Positions 8,821-17,775 of a stretch of DNA of 64,000 nt are shown here, in pieces; the first letter of the stretch is position 1, and every line of letters begins with the position of its first letter. The notes under the pieces are model-generated. The model made no database searches. It was not told the origin of the DNA and saw only the letters and a list, made by a program, of their open reading frames with translations. The stretch comes from Hoeflea marina (lineage in GTDB: Bacteria; Pseudomonadota; Alphaproteobacteria; Rhizobiales; Rhizobiaceae). Location: assembly GCF_003182275.1 (NCBI RefSeq), contig NZ_QGTR01000001.1:1220184-1284183 (forward strand), in the 5' to 3' direction. The position numbers were made by a program, and so were the translations under genes.

Positions 8821-11418
8821 CTACTCGTCCAGCATCTCGCGTACCGCGGTCGCCAGTTGCTTGAGTGAGAACGGCTTGGGCAGGAAGCCGAACTTGGCGT
8901 CTGCCGGCAGGTTGCGGGCGAAGGCATCCTCGGCATAACCGGAGACGAAGATGAACTTCATGTCCGGATAATCCTTGCGCAATTCGCGCAGCAATGTCGG
9001 TCCGTCCATTTCCGGCATCACCACATCCGAGACGATGATATCCACCTTGCCGCCGAGTTCCTCAAGCACTTCCAGCGCCTCGACGCCGTTGCCGGCCTCG
9101 TGCACTTCATAGCCCCGGGCCTCCAGGATCCGCTTGCCGCCGCGGCGGACCGCCTCCTCGTCCTCCACAAGCAGCACCACGGCCGACCCCCCGGTCAGGT
9201 CCTCGGGACCGGCCTCGGCGGCCTTGGCGAGCCGGGCCTGGGCCGCTTCGGCCTCGACCTGCGCCTCCGCGGTCAGCTCGACCACCTCCTCGACATGGCG
9301 CGGCAGGTAGATGCGGAACACGGTGCCCTTGCCGACGGTGGAATCGGGATAGATGTAGCCACCCGACTGCTTGACGATTCCGTAGACCATCGACAGGCCT
9401 AGCCCGGTGCCCTTGCCCACTTCCTTGGTGGTGAAGAACGGCTCGAAGATCTGTTCGAGCACATCTGGCGTGATGCCCGTGCCTTCGTCCTCGACCTCGA
9501 TGAGCACGTAGTCGCTCACCTCCATGCCGCGATGATTGAGCGCGCTGATCTCGCCGCTCTCGACATTGCGGGTCCGGATGGTCACCGTGCCGCCCGCCGG
9601 CATGGCGTCACGGGCATTGACGGTCAGATTGATGAGAACCTGCTCGAACTGTCCTAGATCGGTCTTCACGGGCCAAAGGTCGCGGGCGAAATCCAGCTGC
9701 AGCTTGACGCTGGTGCCGGTAAGCCGATCGACCAGCATCCTGAGATCGCCGATCACGTCGGTCATCGACAGCACCGTCGGCCGCATTGTCTGCTTGCGCG
9801 AGAACGCCAGCAGCTGCCGCACCAGCACCGCGGCGCGGTTGGCGTTCCGCTTGATTTCCATCAGGTCCGCGAAGCTCGAATCCGACGGACGGAGCGACAG
9901 CAGCAGATGGTCCGATGACAGCAGGATTGCGGTCAGCACATTGTTGAAATCGTGGGCGATGCCGCCCGCCAAGGTGCCGACCGCGTTCATCTTCTGGGTC
10001 TGGGCCATCTGCGCCTCGAGCGCCTTCTGCTCGGTGGTCTCCACCGCATAGATGATGGCGGTCTCCTCGGGCTCGTCATCGGTATGGTCGATCACCGCAT
10101 TGACGTAATAGCGGAAATACCGTTCCTCGACCGTGGGGTGCCGGCCATCGATGGGCGAAATCGACCCCTGCTTGTCGGCAGCCTGGGCGAGCGCCTCGGC
10201 GAATGCCTTCTGGTCGTCGGGCCTGAGAACGCTGTCGAAAGCCGCGCCGCGCTCCATGTCGTCGCGCGTCACGAGCCCCGCGAACATCTGCAGGAACGGC
10301 GCATTGGTGCGCAGGATCCGGCCGCGCGCGTCCACCGAGGCGATGGCCATCGGCGTGTTGTTGAAAAAACGGGTGAAGCGCATTTCGGCGCTGGCCACGT
10401 CATGGACGCCGTTGGCGCCCTCGGCCCGCGAGATGACGATCGTGCGGCTTTCGCCCGGCGCGCCGTCGCGGGTCGCCGACACGCGGTGGATCATGCGCAC
10501 CGGCAGGCTCTGGCCGTTGGTCTTGAGCAGATCGAGATCCAGCTGCGCCGTCCGGTTGCGGCCCGGCTCGGCCTGCACGGACTCGATCAGCGCCATGCCG
10601 GCGCCCGCCACGAGATCGCGCAGCATCAGCTGCCCGGGCAGGAATGCGGTCAGGTCGATGCCCAGCCAGTCGGCGAGCGTCGCATTCAGGTAGACGATGT
10701 CCCCGCCCCTGCCGGCCGAGAAAAAGCCGCTGGGCGCATGATCGAGATAGTCGATGGCGTGCTGGAGTTCCTTGAACACCAGTTCCTGCTCGGTGCGCTC
10801 GTGGCTGATGTCGGACAACTGCCAGCTCATCAGCCGCTCGTCGGTGTCGGGCCGGGCGATCGGCCGGCCGCGCAGCCGGTACCAGTAGGCCCCGCTGCCG
10901 TTGTCGGCAGCCGGGTTGAGCGGCTGCGTCATGCGGAATTCTTCCTGGCCGTCCCGACCTTCGCGCATGGCGTTGGTCAGCCGGTAGACCGCCTCGGTCG
11001 ACTCCTTGTGCCGCGACAGGATAGCCTCGATCGACTGCACGTCTGCGGCCCGCGCCGATCCGGTGATCGCTCCATAGGCCTGGTTGGCATAGATGACCCG
11101 GTCCTTGGAATCGGTGATCAGCGTGCCTTCCGGATGCGAATCCATGAAGGCGCGCGCCAGCGGGTCGGAGAGCGATTTCGGCATGATGGCGACAAAGCCG
11201 ATCACGGTCGACACCAGAAAGAAGATACCCACCACGGCCAGGACGCCCAGCACCGCCAGCATCAGTTCATTGTTGAGCTTGTCCTTGAAGATGAAGAACA
11301 CGACGGACGCGCCGATCATCACCAGGGCCAGAAACACCAGCCGCGATACCGAGCGCGGTTTTGCGCTCCGGTCGACTAGCGGGACCGTCTTTCCGGCGCC
11401 AGGATTAGTCTCTGTCAT
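8821..11418 (-). CDS. cckA: Cell-cycle hybrid histidine kinase CckA
   Basis: Membrane hybrid histidine kinase that drives the CckA-ChpT-CtrA phosphorelay in alphaproteobacteria. Two N-terminal membrane segments ([18 protein letters not shown] and [19 protein letters not shown]) are followed by PAS regions, the HisKA box [14 protein letters not shown] (His near residue 488), HATPase motifs ([35 protein letters not shown]) and a C-terminal receiver ([13 protein letters not shown], Asp near 797; FVSGYAED). At about 865 residues it is full length. The start is ambiguous between ATG 11418, whose N-terminus [16 protein letters not shown] looks conserved, and ATG 11445. An Hpt protein and a GPR-like polar growth protein lie elsewhere in the window. 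Confidence 0.95.
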   Translation of the reverse strand: MTETNPGAGKTVPLVDRSAKPRSVSRLVFLALVMIGASVVFFIFKDKLNNELMLAVLGVLAVVGIFFLVSTVIGFVAIMPKSLSDPLARAFMDSHPEGTLITDSKDRVIYANQAYGAITGSARAADVQSIEAILSRHKESTEAVYRLTNAMREGRDGQEEFRMTQPLNPAADNGSGAYWYRLRGRPIARPDTDERLMSWQLSDISHERTEQELVFKELQHAIDYLDHAPSGFFSAGRGGDIVYLNATLADWLGIDLTAFLPGQLMLRDLVAGAGMALIESVQAEPGRNRTAQLDLDLLKTNGQSLPVRMIHRVSATRDGAPGESRTIVISRAEGANGVHDVASAEMRFTRFFNNTPMAIASVDARGRILRTNAPFLQMFAGLVTRDDMERGAAFDSVLRPDDQKAFAEALAQAADKQGSISPIDGRHPTVEERYFRYYVNAVIDHTDDEPEETAIIYAVETTEQKALEAQMAQTQKMNAVGTLAGGIAHDFNNVLTAILLSSDHLLLSLRPSDSSFADLMEIKRNANRAAVLVRQLLAFSRKQTMRPTVLSMTDVIGDLRMLVDRLTGTSVKLQLDFARDLWPVKTDLGQFEQVLINLTVNARDAMPAGGTVTIRTRNVESGEISALNHRGMEVSDYVLIEVEDEGTGITPDVLEQIFEPFFTTKEVGKGTGLGLSMVYGIVKQSGGYIYPDSTVGKGTVFRIYLPRHVEEVVELTAEAQVEAEAAQARLAKAAEAGPEDLTGGSAVVLLVEDEEAVRRGGKRILEARGYEVHEAGNGVEALEVLEELGGKVDIIVSDVVMPEMDGPTLLRELRKDYPDMKFIFVSGYAEDAFARNLPADAKFGFLPKPFSLKQLATAVREMLDE

Positions 11419-11690
11419 GAACCATTCTTTCGTCCCGCCAGCCATGCCACCGGGCTTGAATCACATTGCGCGGCGCATGGAAACCCGAAACCGCCGCGTG
11501 CGTCCAGATGCTCTACAGCATTGCCTGTTGATTCTGCGAAAAAAAGCGCCACGATGGAACGCGGACTGATGGATGCGGGTTCAGCGAGGGCGGGAAAACC
11601 CGCTTCCCGGCTTGTGCCGCCCCGGAAATCCCATCATATGCGCGCAATCGCGTGAGATGCGCCAATGCATGCCAGTTGAGGAATGACATC

Positions 11691-12971
11691 ATGTTTCAGG
11701 ATATGCTTGCAGGAAAAGGCGAAAGCCTGGGAATGGCCATCGGGGTGGTCGCCCTCGCCCTTGTCGCGCTGTTCCTCGTCTTCTGGTTCATGCGCAGTCG
11801 CTCCGCCTCCACATTCATCCGCGGCGGACGCAACCGCCAGCCGCGGCTCGCGGTGCTCGACGCGGCAGCCGTCGATGCCCGCCGGCGCCTCGTGCTGGTC
11901 CGCCGCGACGACGTCGAGCATCTGATCATGATCGGCGGCCCCACCGATCTGGTGATCGAAAGCCGCATCATCCCTGGCCATTCCAATCCGGCGCAGGAAG
12001 CGCAGCCGGTGCCGATCCCGGTGACGGCGACCATGCGCCCCGCGCAGCCGCAAACGCAGCGCCGCCGCCCCGACCAGATCGCGGAGCCATCTTCCAGGAC
12101 AGAAGACGAGCCTGTGGCCGCGGCCGCTCCTGCCAGGGAGCAGCGCAGCGAACCGGCCCGACAGCCCGAACGGCCGCCGGTGATTGCCGCCGCCTCCGAA
12201 CCCGCCGTGTCAGCCCCCGCCTCGCCCGTGGCCGCCCCCGCCTCGCCCGTGGCCGCCCCGGTCGCCGCACGTGCCGTCGCCGCTCCTTCGGTTTCGTCCG
12301 GCGCCCAGAACGGCCCGCGGCAGAGCGAGCCGGTTCGCCCGCAGGCGCCGACGGTCCCGCCCGCCGCTCCCCGCCCCGCGGCCCAGAGCGCCCATTCCTT
12401 CGCCACCACGACGCCGTTCGCCTCGCGCGCCACACCCGCCTGGATCCCGCAGGCGCCGAAGCCAGCGGCAGAGGAGCGTGGCCGGGGCGAAGACGGCGTC
12501 CGCGGGACTGAGAACGCACCGGACAGGGCGGAGCGGCCGGACGTGAAGCAGGACATGAAACACCGGCCCGAGGAGCAGCAGGGCGATGTCCGGGAAACCG
12601 CCATGGAAGCGCTCGACGCCGCTCGCCTCCGGGTGCTGCCCACCGCTGCCGCCGCCCCGGTGCAGGCAGCGCAGGCGCCGCGGCAAGCGGCCGAGGCGCC
12701 CGCCCACGCGCCCGAGCCGGCACGGACGGCCGAGGCTTACGAGCCCTCGATCGACTACACCATCATGGAGGCCGGCGGCGACGACTTTGAATCCATCCTG
12801 GAGGCAGAACTGTCCAGCGATCTGTCGGATCTGGATCTGGGACCGCCCCGCGCTTCCGCCGACAAGTCCAATGACAGGAAGGCGGAGCCAACCGTCGAGA
12901 ATGCGAAGAACCGCGACGAACTGCAGGAAGAGATGGAAAAGCTGCTGGGCGACCTGTCGATCCGCCCCTGA
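11691..12971 (+). CDS. FliO-like membrane protein with long Pro/Ala-rich region
   Basis: 426 residues. A single membrane helix (GMAIGVVALALVALFLVFWFM) is followed by a FliO-like beta domain (RLAVLDAAAVDARRRLVLVRRDDVEHLIMIGG) seen in the flagellar export protein FliO. Residues 110-350 are low-complexity Pro/Ala/Glu, including a 21-bp tandem duplication. The C-terminus is acidic and ordered-looking (DFESILEAELSSDLSDLDLG). The start is ATG 11691, with GAGGA upstream. It diverges from cckA and converges on dksA through a hairpin. There are no flagellar genes around it, so a role in flagellar export is uncertain. The membrane topology is clear from sequence; the function is inferred from the FliO-like segment only. 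Confidence 0.7.
   Translation: MFQDMLAGKGESLGMAIGVVALALVALFLVFWFMRSRSASTFIRGGRNRQPRLAVLDAAAVDARRRLVLVRRDDVEHLIMIGGPTDLVIESRIIPGHSNPAQEAQPVPIPVTATMRPAQPQTQRRRPDQIAEPSSRTEDEPVAAAAPAREQRSEPARQPERPPVIAAASEPAVSAPASPVAAPASPVAAPVAARAVAAPSVSSGAQNGPRQSEPVRPQAPTVPPAAPRPAAQSAHSFATTTPFASRATPAWIPQAPKPAAEERGRGEDGVRGTENAPDRAERPDVKQDMKHRPEEQQGDVRETAMEALDAARLRVLPTAAAAPVQAAQAPRQAAEAPAHAPEPARTAEAYEPSIDYTIMEAGGDDFESILEAELSSDLSDLDLGPPRASADKSNDRKAEPTVENAKNRDELQEEMEKLLGDLSIRP
12216..12257 (+). repeat. 21-bp tandem duplication in the FliO-like gene
   Basis: A 21-bp unit beginning at 12216 is repeated exactly at 12237. It encodes PASPVAA twice in the low-complexity region. It is an in-frame slippage-type repeat. Confidence 0.85.
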
Positions 12972-12978
12972 AATGAAA

Positions 12979-13018
12979 CAGCCACCGGTTTCCCGCATCG
13001 GCCGGAAATCGGTGGCTG
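12979..13018. terminator. Hairpin between the FliO-like gene and dksA
   Basis: CAGCCACCG (12979-12987) pairs with CGGTGGCTG (13010-13018), and the interior can extend the stem with GGTTTCC/GGAAATC. It lies between convergent stop codons, consistent with bidirectional termination. Confidence 0.6.
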
Positions 13019-13058
13019 CAAACGGCTCATCCGCATGGACCGTCGGTCCGGCGGGAGA

Positions 13059-13478
13059 CTATTCGTCGCGATAGACCTTCTCGCGTCGCTCGTGGCGTTC
13101 CTGGGCTTCGATCGACAAGGTCGCGATCGGCCGCGCATCGAGCCGCTTCAGGCTGATGGGCTCGCCGGTTTCCTCGCAATAGCCGTAGGTGCCTTCGTCG
13201 ATCCTCGCCATGGCGGAATCGATCTTGGATATCAGCTTGCGCTGCCGGTCGCGCGCTCTCAACTCGATGGCGCGGTCTGTTTCCGATGACGCCCTGTCGG
13301 CGATATCGGCATGGTTGGCGCTTTCCTCGGCCAGATGGTCGAGGGTCTCGCGCGCTTCCTTCAGGATGTCATTTTTCCAGGCAACAAGCTTTGAGCGGAA
13401 ATACGCCCGCTGCTTGAGATTCATGAACTCCTCGTCGTCCGAGGGCACATAGGAGGAAAAATCGATATCATCACTCAT
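13059..13478 (-). CDS. dksA: RNA polymerase-binding factor DksA, zinc-finger cysteines mostly lost
   Basis: DksA binds the RNA polymerase secondary channel and, with ppGpp, resets stable RNA and amino-acid promoters. The 139-residue protein has the coiled-coil finger (residues about 30-100; KNDILKEARETLDHL, DRASSETDRAIELRARDRQR) and the C-terminal TraR/DksA segment YGYCEETGEPISLKRLDARP. The classic four-cysteine zinc site is reduced to one Cys: CEETG replaces CxxC, and ATLSIEAQERHE lacks the second pair. The fold is therefore probably zinc-independent, as I recall for rhizobial DksA. GGGAGA precedes the ATG. It is convergent with the FliO-like gene. Confidence 0.93.
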   Translation of the reverse strand: MSDDIDFSSYVPSDDEEFMNLKQRAYFRSKLVAWKNDILKEARETLDHLAEESANHADIADRASSETDRAIELRARDRQRKLISKIDSAMARIDEGTYGYCEETGEPISLKRLDARPIATLSIEAQERHERREKVYRDE

Positions 13479-13793
13479 CGCGATTCTCCCGGAACTACCA
13501 ATTTCGGCTGGTGTATAGCCACCCTAACCGGGCGTTACAAGCATTAAAGTCGCCTGTCACAGGAATTTCATTCATGTTGCCATGCCGCGTCAAAGGATTG
13601 AATTTGAAGAGCTAAGGGTCTTTGTTGGTCACGCCGATACACACTTGCGCGTCGGCTGATGAACCAGCTCGCAATGGTTGAACGTGGTCCCGCCGGGTCC
13701 CTTCGCGCGAAAATCGGCCTCGTTCTTTTTGCGCATTGCGGGCGCGCGGCGAATCTCTACATTCCGGCAATGACCGATGCCGAAGGCCAGACC
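13479..13793. other. Intergenic region between divergent dksA and the SixA-like gene
   Basis: 315 bp that must hold promoters for dksA (minus) and the phosphatase gene (plus). An open frame continues upstream of the phosphatase start through 13659, but without a ribosome binding site. I saw no RNA gene or strong palindrome here. Confidence 0.4.
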
Positions 13794-14294
13794 ATGAGAA
13801 TTTTTCTTGTCCGCCACGCCCATGCCGGCTGGCCGGCTTCCGGTGCGCGCGATTTCGACCGCCCGCTCGATGAGCGCGGCCGGGAGGAGGCGTCCCGGCT
13901 CGCCGCAGCCATGGTCGTCAATGGATTTGCGCCTGAGGTCATCCTGTGCTCGGGCGCCAGCCGGTGCACCCAGACGCTGGCGGTGCTGCTCCACTCCGCG
14001 CTCGCCACGCCGCGGCTCGTCACCAACGACATGATGTATTCCGGGTCGGTCCAGACCTATCTCGACCTGATCGCAGCCGAAGCCGCCGCCGGTTCCGCAT
14101 CGGTCATGCTCGTCGGCCACAACCCGATGATCGAGGAGACAGCGCGCGCGCTGCTGCAGTCGAGCCCTGACGCCCTGGACAAGGCCCTCGGGAACGGTTT
14201 TCCGACCGCCGGGCTGTTGATCGCCGACACCGCGCCCGGCGGCGACCTGCGGAAATGCCGCTTCGTCGGACTGCTCAGCCCGGTCGATGCCTGA
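13794..14294 (+). CDS. SixA-like histidine phosphatase
   Basis: Histidine phosphatase superfamily (phosphoglycerate-mutase fold) of about 166 residues. The N-terminal catalytic motif is FLVRHAHAGWP, with the RHA/RHG nucleophile. DRPLDERGREEASRLAAAM follows, then the second catalytic His in VMLVGHNPMIEE. The size fits SixA, a phosphohistidine phosphatase acting on phosphotransfer proteins. The start MRIFLVRHA at 13794 has GAAGG seven bases upstream; ATG 13770 is an alternative. The YcjX/YcjF pair follows in the same direction 45 bp later. The substrate is unknown. Confidence 0.85.
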   Translation: MRIFLVRHAHAGWPASGARDFDRPLDERGREEASRLAAAMVVNGFAPEVILCSGASRCTQTLAVLLHSALATPRLVTNDMMYSGSVQTYLDLIAAEAAAGSASVMLVGHNPMIEETARALLQSSPDALDKALGNGFPTAGLLIADTAPGGDLRKCRFVGLLSPVDA

Positions 14295-14339
14295 CCGCCG
14301 GATCGGGAGGATCTTTCAATCGAGGCCTTCACCGCCTAT

Positions 14340-15860
14340 ATGCGGACGAGCCCGTCCACCGGCCCGCCCCGTATGGAGTTCCCCGCCTTGTCGCCTCCTC
14401 TCACCAGCCTTGCCGACGAAGCGCGGATCGCCCTCGACACCATTGCCGATCGCGCCGGATCGCTGGTGCAGCCGACGCTGCGTCTCGGTGTCACCGGCCT
14501 GTCGCGCGCCGGCAAGACGGTCTTCATCACCTCGCTGGTGCACAATCTGATCCATTCCGGACGAATGCCGATGTTTGCCGCCGCCCATTCCGGCCGCATC
14601 GCCCGCGCCTGGCTCGAGCCGCAGCCCGACGATGCGGTGCCCCGCTTCCAGTATGAGGACCACGTCGCCCGGCTGATCAACGACCGAGTATGGCCCGATT
14701 CCACCCGTGCCATTTCCGAGCTGCGTCTCGTCATCGAGTATGAATCGGCCAGCGGCTGGAACCGGCTGTTCTCGGGCGGCAGGCTCTGTCTCGATATCGT
14801 CGACTACCCGGGCGAATGGCTGCTCGATCTGCCACTGCTCGGTCAGGATTTCCGCGAATTCGCCGCGAGGGCAGTGGAACTGGCGCGGTCGCCCGCCAGA
14901 TCCGATCTCGCCGGCCCGTGGCTCGCCAAGGCCGCCTCGGTCGATCCGAAAGCGCCGGCGAGCGAGACCACGGCGCGCGAACTCGCCGCCCTGTTCACCG
15001 ACTATCTGCGCGCCTGCAAGGCCGACGACCGGGCGCTGTCCACCCTGCCGCCCGGCCGCTTCCTGATGCCCGGCGACCTGGACGGTTCTCCGGCCCTGAC
15101 CTTTGCACCCCTCCCCGATCTGCCCGAGGCGGCGCCGCCGCGCGGCTCGCTGCAGGCGATGATGGAGCGCCGCTTCGAAAGCTACAAGTCGGTCGTGGTC
15201 AAGCCGTTCTTTCGCGAGCACGTCACCCGGCTGGACCGCCAGATCGTGCTCATCGACGCCATGCAGGCCATGAATGCCGGCCGCGAGGCGGTGATGGACC
15301 TGGAACGCGCGCTCTCGGATGTGCTGATGAGCTTCCGTCCCGGCCGTGCGGGCCTGCTGTCGGGCCTGTTTTCGCGCCGCATCGACAAGGTGCTGATCGC
15401 AGCCACCAAGGCCGACCACCTGCATCATGAAAGCCACGACCGCCTTGAAGCGCTGGTCCGGCGCATCGTCGAGCGCGCCGCCCTGCGCATCGGGTCCTCC
15501 GGCGCCGACATCGAGGTCATTGCCATGGCAGCCGTCCGCGCCACCCGCGAAGCCACGTCCCGGCATGAGGGAGAGGATCTCGGCCTGATCGTCGGCACGC
15601 CGCTCGAAGGCGAGCGCATCGACGGCAGGCTGTTTGACGGCAACAGCCAAACAGCCATATTTCCCGGTGACTTGCCGGCAAATCCGGAATCATTCTTCAA
15701 GCTGCTTGAATCATCGCCTCAAGCATCCCTGCCGGAAATCAACGTCGTCCGCTTCCGGCCCCCGCTCATCGAGCACGGCGAAGGCGGCATCAAGCTGTCG
15801 CTGCCGCACATCAGGCTCGACCGGGCGATGGACTATCTTCTGGGAGACCGCCTGGCATGA
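14340..15860 (+). CDS. YcjX-family P-loop protein
   Basis: A 506-residue member of the YcjX (DUF463) family, predicted nucleotide-binding proteins of stress and envelope regulons. Walker A is GLSRAGKT (residues about 50-57). The body has the family blocks VDYPGEWLLDLPLLGQDF, MMERRFESYKSVVVKPFF, DRQIVLIDAMQAMNAG and LIAATKADHLH. It ends by overlapping the YcjF-like gene by 4 bp (ATGA), so the two are translationally coupled. Neither candidate start (ATG 14340 or ATG 14373) has a good Shine-Dalgarno sequence. The biochemical role is not established. Confidence 0.88.
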   Translation: MRTSPSTGPPRMEFPALSPPLTSLADEARIALDTIADRAGSLVQPTLRLGVTGLSRAGKTVFITSLVHNLIHSGRMPMFAAAHSGRIARAWLEPQPDDAVPRFQYEDHVARLINDRVWPDSTRAISELRLVIEYESASGWNRLFSGGRLCLDIVDYPGEWLLDLPLLGQDFREFAARAVELARSPARSDLAGPWLAKAASVDPKAPASETTARELAALFTDYLRACKADDRALSTLPPGRFLMPGDLDGSPALTFAPLPDLPEAAPPRGSLQAMMERRFESYKSVVVKPFFREHVTRLDRQIVLIDAMQAMNAGREAVMDLERALSDVLMSFRPGRAGLLSGLFSRRIDKVLIAATKADHLHHESHDRLEALVRRIVERAALRIGSSGADIEVIAMAAVRATREATSRHEGEDLGLIVGTPLEGERIDGRLFDGNSQTAIFPGDLPANPESFFKLLESSPQASLPEINVVRFRPPLIEHGEGGIKLSLPHIRLDRAMDYLLGDRLA

Positions 15861-16960
15861 CCACATCCGACGATGGAAAGCCTGACGGGATCTCCGGCCG
15901 CAAGCCGCGCGCCTTCACGCTCGACCAACAGGCCGCGCCGAAGCCGCAGGCCGCCGCCGACCCCGTCAGGCCGTCGCGCAAGCCGATGGCCATTTCCGCG
16001 CCGGTGGTCATTACGCCGCCGGAGGAAGACCCGTTCCTGGGCTCCGCCGCCGCGGCCGAGCTCGATCCCGTGGCGCTGAGACCAAAGCGGCGCTGGACCG
16101 CGGGCGGCGTGCTGATGGCCAGCCTCGGCATTCTCGCTTCGCTGGCCATCGGCGTCTGGACCGAGGCGCTGATCAGCAGCCTGTTCGCGGAACTGCCCTG
16201 GCTCGGCTGGTTCGCCACCGGCGTCACCGCCATTGCCCTGATGGCACTCGTCGTGCTCGTCGTCCGCGAGGTCCGCGGGCTGTCGCGGCTGACCAGCGTC
16301 GCGGTGCTGCGCGCCGATCTCGCGAGCGCCGGCCGCGCCGTCAGCGCCACCGAGGCGCACAAGCTGATTGCCCGGGTCCTCGCCCTCCTCGACGGCAAGC
16401 CCGAGACGGCGCGCGGCCGCAAGGCCATCGATGCGCTCGAAGGCGAGATCGTCGACGGCCCGAACCTCATCGAATTTGCCGAGCGCGAATTGCTTGCGGG
16501 CCTCGACCGCCAGGCCCGCACACTGACCCTCAACGCCGCCCGCCGTGTCTCCGTCGTCACCGCCGTCAGTCCACGCGCCATCGTCGATGTCGCCTATGTG
16601 GTGTTCGAGGCGACCCGGCTCATCCGGGCCATGGCGAAACTCTATGGCGGCCGGCCCGGCACGCTCGGCATGCTCAGACTTTCGCGCGACGTCATCGCCC
16701 ACCTCGCCGTCACCGGGACGGTGGCGGCAGGCGACAGCATCATCCAGCAGCTTGTCGGCCACGGAGTGGCTGCGAAACTCTCCGCCCGTCTGGGCGAAGG
16801 CGTCATCAACGGGCTGATGACGGCCCGAATCGGCATCTCGGCCATGGATCTGTGCCGGCCGATGCCCTTTGCCGCGCTCAGCCGTCCGGGCAGCAGCGAG
16901 TTCCTCACCGAGCTGGCGCGTTTCAACCAGCGCCAGGGCGACAGCGTCAGGGAGGAATAG
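15857..16960 (+). CDS. YcjF-family (TIGR01620) inner membrane protein
   Basis: 367 residues. The Pro/Lys-rich N-terminus is followed by two membrane helices (GVLMASLGILASLAIGVWTEALI and LGWFATGVTAIALMALVVLVVREV) and a helical cytoplasmic domain with LIEFAERELLAGLDRQAR and AISPRAIVDVAYV-like family blocks, read here as VVTAVSPRAIVDVAYVVFEA. It always partners YcjX in the families I know, and here the ATG overlaps the ycjX-like stop. It probably forms a membrane-associated complex with the P-loop protein. The function is unknown. Confidence 0.88.
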   Translation: MTTSDDGKPDGISGRKPRAFTLDQQAAPKPQAAADPVRPSRKPMAISAPVVITPPEEDPFLGSAAAAELDPVALRPKRRWTAGGVLMASLGILASLAIGVWTEALISSLFAELPWLGWFATGVTAIALMALVVLVVREVRGLSRLTSVAVLRADLASAGRAVSATEAHKLIARVLALLDGKPETARGRKAIDALEGEIVDGPNLIEFAERELLAGLDRQARTLTLNAARRVSVVTAVSPRAIVDVAYVVFEATRLIRAMAKLYGGRPGTLGMLRLSRDVIAHLAVTGTVAAGDSIIQQLVGHGVAAKLSARLGEGVINGLMTARIGISAMDLCRPMPFAALSRPGSSEFLTELARFNQRQGDSVREE

Positions 16961-17152
16961 GCCGGGCGCCGGCACACGGCGGCGCTTCGCGCTCGCGAAC
17001 GCTCCCCAACATTGCGGTTCCAGGCTGTGACATTCTTGTGATATAGCGGCCAAATCGACTTTGGCATTGCAGCCGGATCCCGACGCGTTACGGTTCGTTA
17101 ACCATTCCGCGTCAAATCTGATGCAAGACCCCAGCCCGGATCAGGTGTGCCC

Positions 17153-17704
17153 ATGCTCTCGAAACTTCGCGTCCTATCGCTAGCCGTTCTGGCCGTCACC
17201 GGCTCGCTCGCCGCAACGGCCATGGCGGCGCCCGCCCACGCCAACGACAAGGCATTCTTCGAATCGGTCGGCGGCACCTGGAAAGGCCCGGGCGAAATCG
17301 TCGCCGGCAAGTACAAGGGCACCAAGTTCGTCTGCAATCTCATCGGCGACCCTGCCCGCTCGCGCGCGGCAGGCATCACCCTTGACGGCACCTGCCGCGT
17401 CGGCGTCTTCAATCAGAAGATGTCGGCCACGATCACCCAGAAGGGCAAGAGCTACACCGGGAAGTTCCTTGACGGCGCCGCCGGAGAAGGCCTCGACATT
17501 GTTTCGGGCCGCGTCACCGCCGACCGGGTCACCATGGGCATCAACCGCAAGAAGCTCAACGGCGCCATGGTTGCCAGGCTCAACGACTCCGAGACCCTCA
17601 ACATCACCATCTCGGTCTCGGTCGGCGCGACGCTGGTTCCCGTCATCGGCATGACGCTCAAGCGCGACGCACAGGAAGTCGCGACCACCGGCGCCATCCG
17701 CTGA
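17153..17704 (+). CDS. Secreted protein of unknown function
   Basis: 183 residues with a clear Sec signal peptide (LRVLSLAVLAVTGSLAATAM, cleavage near AHA-ND). The mature part contains GGTWKGPGEIVAGKYKGTKFVC and CRVGVFNQKMSATI, with repeated beta-strand-like segments. I read this as a small beta-rich periplasmic protein with two Cys that could pair (FVCNL and GTCRV). I do not recognise a named family with confidence. I use ATG 17153 (CAGG upstream) rather than the in-frame GTG at 17147. It is a single gene, followed immediately by an intergenic palindromic element. Confidence 0.75.
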   Translation: MLSKLRVLSLAVLAVTGSLAATAMAAPAHANDKAFFESVGGTWKGPGEIVAGKYKGTKFVCNLIGDPARSRAAGITLDGTCRVGVFNQKMSATITQKGKSYTGKFLDGAAGEGLDIVSGRVTADRVTMGINRKKLNGAMVARLNDSETLNITISVSVGATLVPVIGMTLKRDAQEVATTGAIR

Positions 17705-17705
17705 G

Positions 17706-17752
17706 GCATGTCGCCCGAAAGTGCGCAGCGGCTTCGCGATGACGACATGCAT
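17706..17752. repeat. Intergenic palindromic element, copy 2
   Basis: GCATGTCG (17706-17713) and CGACATGC (17743-17750) flank a 29-nt core with CCCGAAA and GCAGCGG, the same layout as 7971-8019. A degenerate second arm (AAAGCGCATCG) follows at 17765-17775. It lies directly after the stop of the secreted-protein gene. Confidence 0.65.
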
Positions 17753-17775
17753 GGTGACAGAGCCAAAGCGCATCG

